This document shows positions 61,566-64,000 of a stretch of 64,000 nucleotides of DNA, piece by piece. The stretch is from Streptomyces cathayae (lineage in GTDB: Bacteria; Actinomycetota; Actinomycetes; Streptomycetales; Streptomycetaceae). A program made the position numbers and the translations under genes. Each line of letters opens with the position of its first letter. Positions within the stretch are counted from its first letter, which is position 1. The notes under the pieces were generated by a model. The model was given only the letters and a program-made list of their open reading frames with translations. It ran no database searches and was not told the DNA's origin. The DNA lies in NCBI RefSeq assembly GCF_029760955.1, contig NZ_CP121682.1:4092001-4156000 (forward strand), in the 5' to 3' direction.

Positions 61566-63887
61566 GTGTCGTCTCTCGCGCTGTACCGCCGCTATCGCCC
61601 GGAGTCGTTCGCCGAGGTCATCGGGCAGGAACATGTCACCGACCCGCTGCAGCAGGCGCTGCGGAACAACCGGGTCAATCACGCGTACCTGTTCAGCGGT
61701 CCGCGAGGCTGCGGCAAGACGACCAGCGCGCGCATCCTGGCCCGGTGCCTGAACTGCGAGCAGGGCCCCACGCCGACGCCGTGCGGCGAGTGCCGGTCCT
61801 GCCAGGACCTCGCGCGCAACGGGCCCGGCTCGATCGACGTCATCGAGATCGACGCGGCCTCCCACGGTGGTGTGGACGACGCCCGTGACCTGCGTGAGAA
61901 GGCGTTCTTCGGGCCCGCCCACAGCCGGTACAAGATCTACATCATCGACGAGGCCCACATGGTCTCCCCGCAGGGCTTCAACGCCCTGCTCAAGGTCGTC
62001 GAGGAGCCTCCGGAGCATCTGAAGTTCATCTTCGCGACCACCGAACCCGAGAAGGTCATCGGGACGATCCGCTCGCGCACGCACCACTATCCGTTCCGGC
62101 TGGTGCCGCCCGGGGTCCTCCGGGAGTACCTGGGCGAGGTGTGCGACAAGGAGAGCAGCTCCGTCGAGGACGGCGTGCTGCCGCTCGTCGTGCGGGCCGG
62201 TGCCGGATCCGTGCGTGACTCCATGTCCGTCATGGACCAGTTGCTCGCCGGCGCCGGACCCGACGGTGTGACGTACGCCATGGCGACCTCCCTGCTCGGG
62301 TACACCGACGGCTCGCTGCTCGACTCCGTGGTCGAGGCGTTCGCCACGGGGGACGGTGCTGCGGCCTTCGAGGTCGTCGACCACGTGATCGAGGGTGGCA
62401 ACGACCCCCGGCGGTTCGTCGCCGACCTGCTCGAGCGCCTTCGCGACCTGGTGATCCTCGCCGCGGTCCCCGATGCCGCGGAGAAGGGGCTCATCGACGT
62501 TCCCGCCGATGTCGTCGAGCGGATGCAGGCCCAGGCCGGTGTCTTCGGCGCCGCCGAACTCAGCCGCGCCGCCGACCTCGTCAACGAGGGGCTCACCGAG
62601 ATGCGGGGCGCCACCTCGCCCCGGCTCCAGCTCGAGCTGATCTGTGCCCGCGTGCTGCTTCCCGCCGCGTACGGCGACGAGCGGTCGGTCATGGCCCGCC
62701 TGGACCGGATCGAGCGGGGCGTGAACTTCTCGGCGGGCGCTCCCGCCGCCGGCCTGCCGACCATGGGGTACGTGCCGGGGGACGGCGCCCATGGGGGGGC
62801 CGAGGGTGCCCCGGTTCCGCCGGGGGGCGGTCCGGCCGCGGCCCGGGCCGCGGCGCGGGGGCAGGTCCCGCCCTCGCTCCCGCCTTCGCCGGTGCAGCCT
62901 CCGGCTCCGGTTCCTCCGGTGCCTCCGGTCGCCGCGCCTCCGGTCGCCGTGGCTCCGGTCCAGGCCCCCGTTCAGCCTCCGGCCGCGGCTTCGGTGGCTC
63001 CGCCCGTTGCGGGGCCGGGCGAGCCCGTGTCCGGTGCCCCCGCCCCGGGGGCCTGGCCCACCGCGGCCTCCGCCGGAGGCGGTCGCCGGCCCGGTGGCTG
63101 GCCCACGGCCGCAGCGGCGGGCGGCGGGCGGCCCCAGGCCGCCGCTCCGGGCGCTCCCGCCCCCGCTCCCGCTCCCGTTCCCACGCCTGCTTCTGCGCCC
63201 CAGGCACCCCAAGCGCCCCAGGCGGGCCCCGGGCCCTCCGGTGGCGGTGGCGGCGGGCTCGATCCCCGCACGCTCTGGCCGAACATCCTCGAGGTGGTCA
63301 AGAACCGCCGTCGATTCACCTGGATCCTGCTCAGCCAGAACGCCCAGGTGACCGGTTTCGACGGTACGACCCTCCAGATCGGCTTCGTGAACTCCGGCGC
63401 GCGGGACAACTTCCTGAGCAGCGGCAGCGAGGACGTGCTGCGGCAGGCCCTGGGTGAGCAGTTCAACGTGCAGTGGAAGATCGAGGCCGTCGTCGACCCG
63501 TCCGGGGGCGGTGCGGCGGCCCCGGCCCCCGGTGGTGGCCGGAGCGGTGGGGGCGCTGCGGGCTACGGCGCGGGGGGCGGCGGTGGCTCGGGCGGTGACG
63601 GTGGTTACGGGGGTGCGGGCGCCGGTCAGCGTTCCGGGGCCGCCCAGCCGTCGGGGATGTCCGGCCCGTCCGGTCCCTCTGCGTACGCCTCCACGCAGCA
63701 GGCGCCCTCCGTGCCCGCACCGGCACCGGCGACTAGGCCCTCCGCTCCGGAGCCGCCCCCCGTCTCCCCCGAGGACGACGTCCCCGAGGAGGACGACCCC
63801 GACCTGGACGAGTCCGCCCTCTCCGGCAAGGAGCTCATCGTCCGGGAGCTGGGTGCGACCGTGATCGAGGAACTCACGAACGAGTAG
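61566..63887 (+). CDS. dnaX: DNA polymerase III subunit gamma/tau
   Basis: The 773-residue clamp-loader ATPase starts SSLALYRRYRPESFAEVIGQ. Walker A GPRGCGKTTSARIL, four zinc cysteines in CLNC and CGECRSC, Walker B IIDEAH, sensor SRTHHYPFRL. Domain III follows to about residue 380. The C-terminal half is Pro/Ala/Gly-rich with a compact tau-like segment (TLWPNILEVVKNRRRFTWIL) and an acidic end (DDVPEEDDPDLDESALSGKE). GTG 61566 is chosen because conserved sequence begins there; ATG 61536 is an alternative. Confidence 0.96.
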   Translation: MSSLALYRRYRPESFAEVIGQEHVTDPLQQALRNNRVNHAYLFSGPRGCGKTTSARILARCLNCEQGPTPTPCGECRSCQDLARNGPGSIDVIEIDAASHGGVDDARDLREKAFFGPAHSRYKIYIIDEAHMVSPQGFNALLKVVEEPPEHLKFIFATTEPEKVIGTIRSRTHHYPFRLVPPGVLREYLGEVCDKESSSVEDGVLPLVVRAGAGSVRDSMSVMDQLLAGAGPDGVTYAMATSLLGYTDGSLLDSVVEAFATGDGAAAFEVVDHVIEGGNDPRRFVADLLERLRDLVILAAVPDAAEKGLIDVPADVVERMQAQAGVFGAAELSRAADLVNEGLTEMRGATSPRLQLELICARVLLPAAYGDERSVMARLDRIERGVNFSAGAPAAGLPTMGYVPGDGAHGGAEGAPVPPGGGPAAARAAARGQVPPSLPPSPVQPPAPVPPVPPVAAPPVAVAPVQAPVQPPAAASVAPPVAGPGEPVSGAPAPGAWPTAASAGGGRRPGGWPTAAAAGGGRPQAAAPGAPAPAPAPVPTPASAPQAPQAPQAGPGPSGGGGGGLDPRTLWPNILEVVKNRRRFTWILLSQNAQVTGFDGTTLQIGFVNSGARDNFLSSGSEDVLRQALGEQFNVQWKIEAVVDPSGGGAAAPAPGGGRSGGGAAGYGAGGGGGSGGDGGYGGAGAGQRSGAAQPSGMSGPSGPSAYASTQQAPSVPAPAPATRPSAPEPPPVSPEDDVPEEDDPDLDESALSGKELIVRELGATVIEELTNE

Positions 63888-63932
63888 GAGCGGACGAGCG
63901 GAAGCGAGCGAGCGCACCCGGACGGATGGAGC

Positions 63933-63971
63933 GGCCGGGCGGGTTGGAGGAACGCACGAACCCGCCCGGCC
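63933..63971 (+). terminator. Terminator after dnaX
   Basis: GGCCGGGCGGGTT (63933-63945) and AACCCGCCCGGCC (63959-63971), 13-bp perfect stem. Confidence 0.85.
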
Positions 63972-64000
63972 CGCTCCTTCGGAAGCCCGCACAAGGCGAA

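Overview
The window comes from a Streptomyces chromosome. Coding regions are very GC-rich with strong third-position bias, GTG starts are common, and the gene families are typical of the genus: paired SigB/F-type sigma factors, Dabb protein, tRNA adenosine deaminase with its associated protein, upp, dnaX, and Spd/RepSA-type conjugative genes. From memory the core order (pbpA-like, acyl-CoA ligase, large PAS protein, tRNA-Ser, sigma pair, tadA, upp, dnaX) matches the S. coelicolor SCO4010-SCO4067 neighbourhood. That synteny was not computed.

Bases 1-14804 are the right-hand part of an integrative conjugative element of the pSAM2 (AICE) type. Its core runs from a Nudix gene (pif-like) and GntR repressor (korSA-like) through an FtsK-type DNA translocase, Spd-type spread proteins, RepSA-type initiator, Xis and a tyrosine integrase, ending at a 60-bp 3' remnant of a tRNA-Ser(UGA). 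The left end and the intact tRNA must lie before base 1. Left of the core is cargo of lower GC: a divergent pair (an unknown protein with a glycine-rich C-terminus, and a DUF6414-like protein), an intact IS3-family element that split a small HTH gene, decayed coding remnants, a roughly 220-bp imperfect direct repeat, and a 61-nt-arm inverted repeat.

Bases 14805-30485 are mostly chromosomal: a tandem pair of related membrane proteins, a frameshifted acetyltransferase, a class-B penicillin-binding protein, a membrane protein plus winged-helix regulator with a perfect palindromic operator, DinB and primase-polymerase genes, a small secreted protein, an ECF sigma factor, an acyl-CoA ligase, and a 1,524-residue PAS/degenerate-kinase/receiver protein with a roughly 700-residue Pro/Ala-rich linker. 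Bases 30852-36438 form a small decayed island between an intact tRNA-Arg(ACG) and a degenerate duplicate of that tRNA's 3' half, with a CPBP protease, an alpha/beta-hydrolase membrane protein, a YihY/BrkB protein and an MFS fragment, but no integrase.

Bases 36500-64000 are chromosomal again: BBE-type flavoenzyme, K+ channel, amidohydrolase, an OmpR regulator with no adjacent kinase, a TetR-linked drug exporter, a MarR-MFS-PPOX operon, two SigB/F-type sigma factors, tRNA-Ser(CGA), tadA with its partner, upp, a LytR_C protein, an iron-box-controlled acylase/acetyltransferase pair resembling desG/desH, a CopC-CopD fusion, tRNA-Ser(GGA) beside an ATPase remnant, the SRP RNA and dnaX. tRNA genes are the repeated integration scars of this segment: tRNA-Ser(UGA), tRNA-Arg(ACG) and probably tRNA-Ser(GGA).
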